This document shows, piece by piece, positions 60,691-64,000 of a DNA stretch of 64,000 bases (positions within the stretch are counted from its first letter, which is position 1; each line of letters begins with the position of its first letter). The position numbers and the translations under genes were made by a program. The DNA comes from Allium sativum (lineage: Eukaryota; Streptophyta; Magnoliopsida; Asparagales; Amaryllidaceae): the NCBI GenBank assembly GCA_030737875.1, contig CM060923.1:493050453-493114452 (forward strand), read 5' to 3'. The notes under the pieces are model-generated. The model made no database searches, was not told the DNA's origin, and saw only the letters and a list, made by a program, of their open reading frames with translations.

Positions 60691-62424
60691 TGTAACAACC
60701 CGAAAATCTGGGCCAGTTTAAAATTTTTATTTTGGCAATTTTAGCGAATTTTTATTATTTAAAATGAATTATTTTAAATAATATCGACGATAAATTTATT
60801 TTGAATAGAATTCGATCGTATATATTATATAGATCGTCGTTAGAATATAAATAATTATATATAATTATAAATAGAATTGAAAATGGCGCGGTAGTTCGAT
60901 AATTCAATTTCAAACTTCAAATGAATGTACCGGGTGCAAAACAAACCGGATTTTAGTGAAACCAAAAATAATAGAATCTAATTGATAATATCTTTCCAAC
61001 GAATCCGAAAGATCGAAATTTCATAGCGGGGATCAAAAGATATGGCCAGTTGAAAATTCTGAATAGTCGCTATGGAATTCAGGCCCTTAAAAATAGTCAT
61101 TTTGCAAACGACCTCGGATTTCGATGAAACCACTTTTGTTGGATCCGTGATGTAAAGTTATTGCTAGATTTCAAATTTCATAATTTTTTGAATCAATATG
61201 TGAGCGTGGCAAAGGAAAACGCGTTTGACCAGTTTCAGTTGATTTTAATTGACTGGAAAATGGCCATTTTTCCAACGGTCTCAGAATTCGACGAAACTAG
61301 TTTTGTTAGGACCGTATCGTCAATACGAAGCCAGAAAATATTTTTCTGGAATTTTTCAAACTAGTATGCGACCCCGGCAAATTGAAATGTACGTTCAAAA
61401 CTGAAATTAAATGTTTTATACTTTAATTTGAAGAATAACTGATGGTAACAGCCGAATTGGCTTATGAAACATATTTCATTGTGTTCGGGATGGGGGTAAA
61501 ACGCTAGGGGTGTCAGTCGTTGGAGTCGATTTGGAGTTCGAATGATAAACGAATAATTTTTGAATTAAATATTAATATAATTTTATATAAAACCCTTGGA
61601 TTTTTAGAAACCCTAATCACTTCTTGGAAGCCGCCGATAGCTCAAAACGGATGGCCAAAAAACCTCCTAAACAAAACCGTTGATTTCTTCAATCTCCCTT
61701 CGAATTAAATCATACTTTCAAAACAAAATCGTAGAGAATTTAATGGGCTTCAGATTCGTATGTCTTTGATCGGGTTTCATGATGGGTACTGGCCAAATCG
61801 TTAGCTCGAAGTCATCAGTTTTGGGGCGGTTTTTGAGGCGGGATGTGGGCCCGAGTTCGGCGGCATGGCAGGGGGAAAAGGGCGAAGCGTAGGCGCACCT
61901 CGGTGGCCCACCTGATCGGGGTCTCATCGCTTGTGGAGGAGGCGCATGAAGAGAGAAGGGATCGATGATATGGGTTTTGCATACCAGGAAGAACACGATG
62001 ATGAGGAAGGGAAAGGAGATGGCTGTGATTTCTCTTTGAAAAGTAATTAAGGAGGTAATTAAATTAATTATTTCATTAAATTTTAATTATGTGAAAAATA
62101 ATATTAGCTTTGTTTTTCAAAATAAAATAAATAGTAGTGTGATTTTTTTTTGAAAATAGCATTTGTTTTAAAATGTAAAAAGAACATTTGTTTTGAAATC
62201 TATCTGGCGTTAATTTTGAAATCTATATGGCATTGTTTTCGAAATCTATATTGCATTGTTTTCATAAAAATATACATGAGTTTTGAAAACAAAATTAGAA
62301 CTATTTTTGAAAATAAAGGCAGAATTGGTTTTAAAAAAATATATAGAAGTAGAATTGTTTTTAAAAATAGAAATATCACATTTTTAAAATATAAACATAG
62401 TATAAGAATGGGATTATATATATA

Positions 62425-62632
62425 TATAGCGTTAGAGTAAAAATTCGATTTTTATATATTGAATAGCAAAGTAAAAATTCGATTTTTATATATTGAATAA
62501 CAAAGTAAAAATTCGATTTTTATATATTGAATAGCAAAGTAAAAATTCGATTTTTATATATTGAATAGAAAAGTAAAAATTCAATTTTTATATATAGAAT
62601 AGCAAAGTGAAAATGTGATTTTTATATATATA
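62425..62632 (+). repeat. Six tandem 34-base units with AAAAAT-TCG-ATTTTT palindrome in LTR G
   Basis: GTAAAAATTCGATTTTTAT is repeated with linker ATATTGAATAGCAAA. Later units vary the spacer or arms (TCA, GTG). Same position as the ATG-spacer array in S. Confidence 0.85.
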
Positions 62633-63494
62633 GCGGCTATGGGCAACAAAAGCGACAAAGGGCGAGACGGCGAAGATTTCTCAAAATGAAGAGTCGTGGT
62701 ATTGGATAGCTATCGGTGAGAATTTCTCACTCTTCAATTTCTTTTCTAGTTATATATATATACTAGGATGCAGACGGTGCTTAGTAGCACCCGACACAAT
62801 CGTCCACAGACCATGGACTTGTTTGTGTGGTTGTGTAGTTGGTTAGATTATTTGGTTTGAATTGAATCGTTTGGTGAATTGAATGGATTTGATTGATGTG
62901 TGAATGGCGTGGGCCTTCACTAGATCGGGGATAAGGCTAGGCCTTGTCCCGTTTCTAGTATCGTGCCGATATGCCGCCGAAATTTTCTAAAATAAGTTAG
63001 AAAAATAAAAATATCATTTTATTTAAAGAATGAACTGAATAGAAATTCATATGTTAAAATAAAATGTTTTATCGTTAAAAATATAGTTTTTAACGTGAAT
63101 ATCAATACAGTGAATGTGAATAAATAAATATTCATTTAAAAACCGGATGGTTTGCTTATGTACACTGATTTGACTGACATTGATTGGGTCGATAAATTTT
63201 ACACATCGCCCAACTGCACAACTAAAATCTGTGTTTGATTGTTTGAAACCCCACACGGGTGTTGGGATGAAATTTGAAGTTCACTCATCCTGATTGATTA
63301 AATATGTCGATCGATTGATTGACAGACTGTTATAAGCGTTAGATATCTATATTTGATGCTTATACAGTGTAGTGCACTTTGGTTGATGGTTGATTATTTT
63401 TCAATGCTGTTATATACGTGTGATGTATGAAAATCCATATAATTAACATTATATGGTAATTTATTGGGCCTCATTCCAATCGGAAAAATGAAGA

Positions 63495-63875
63495 ATAATA
63501 TAAAATAAAGGTTCATGTGTTGACTGTACTCATCCATTGAGATTAGTCATGTATTGAACGAAATATTTTAATAATAAAATTTGCATCTTTAACAATATAA
63601 AATAAAGGTTCATGTGTTGACTGTACTCATCCATTGAGATTAGTCATGTGTTGAACGAAATATTTTAATAGTAAAATTTACATCTTTATCAATATAAAAT
63701 AAAGGTTCATGTGTTGACTGTACTCATCCGTTGAGATTAGTCATGTGTGGAACGAAATATTTTAGTAATAAAATTTGCATCTTTATCAATATAAAATAAA
63801 GGTTCATGTGTTGACAGTACTCATCCGTTGAGATTAGTCATGTGTTGAACGAAATATTTTAATAATAGAAATATT
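63495..63875 (+). repeat. Four tandem units of about 95 bases in LTR G
   Basis: Each unit reads through AATATAAAATAAAGGTTCATG, GTTGACTGTACTCATCC, GAGATTAGTCATGTG and TTGAACGAAATATTTTA. The S copy has only a degenerate single version, so this expansion is specific to G. Confidence 0.85.
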
Positions 63876-64000
63876 TGAAAAGGAAATATTTGAAAATGAA
63901 ATATTTGAAATAGAATATTTGAAAATAGAGATATATGAAGCTGTGTTGATTAGATTGACGCCCTTTTGACGTGAATGATATTTATATCGATTTTATTCAT

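Larger units (their letters stand above)
60691..64000 (+). repeat. LTR G (S type), plus strand, cut by window end
   Basis: Begins TGTAACAACCCG and follows S (18382 onward) block by block: GGGTTGTTACA-type terminus, hairpin-like AT-rich repeats, the GATGCAGACGGTGCTTAGTAGCACC block (62767), and the CCCACACGGGT block (63250). It could be a solo LTR or the 5' LTR of an element beyond the window. The preceding five bases are GTCTA. Confidence 0.8.

Overview
The window looks like nuclear DNA of a flowering plant with a large, AT-rich, retrotransposon-filled genome. The evidence is Ty3/Gypsy elements primed by initiator Met-tRNA (primer-binding site TGGTATCAGAGC), polypurine tracts of the AAGTGGGGGAGA type, CACTA DNA transposons with 3-bp target duplications, and GT-AG introns. 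I see no host gene, no rRNA gene and no CRISPR array. The species cannot be named from the sequence.

Almost every base can be assigned to nested mobile elements, labelled here by letter. C (1-9420, + strand) is a non-autonomous LTR element with a 6.37-kb LTR and only 1.34 kb of non-coding interior. Its right end abuts the right-hand remnant of a CACTA element (9421-12332). That remnant sits in the 3' LTR of N (12336-24594, - strand), a non-coding LTR element with a 1.05-kb interior. The 5' LTR of N is split by S, a 5.87-kb solo LTR (18382-24250, + strand, TSD ATTTC). At 24595 begins E, a - strand LTR of the C family. E is broken by a second CACTA element (25543-30669, TSD AGG), by element A (30856-55761, TSD TATTC) and by LTR fragment F (57892). 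A is a degenerate but structurally complete Tekay/Del-like chromovirus with gag-pol on the - strand and 4.96-kb LTRs. Its 3' LTR is split by B (31611-40941, TSD CAATC), a young gag-only element with 3.6-kb LTRs. The right end holds F, an unclassified repeat block (58489-60690) and G (60691 to the window end), a + strand LTR of the S type.

The one apparently intact gene lies in the second CACTA element. Nine exons splice in silico to an uninterrupted 804-codon reading frame for a TNPA-like protein: an N-terminal PB1-like region, then an En/Spm 'plant transposase' region, then a helical tail. No TNPD transposase is present.

The most unusual signal is RNA- or DNA-level structure inside the LTRs. 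C, E, S, N and A share a stem-loop whose paired bases change together between families. A cassette of further small hairpins lies near the LTR 3' end. B carries two tandem long hairpins that covary with each other. The LTRs of C, S, G and A also hold long runs of mini-palindromes whose arms change while complementarity is kept. Because autonomous A and its non-coding relatives share these features plus the priming sites, they are good candidates for packaging, dimerisation or other trans-acting recognition signals.
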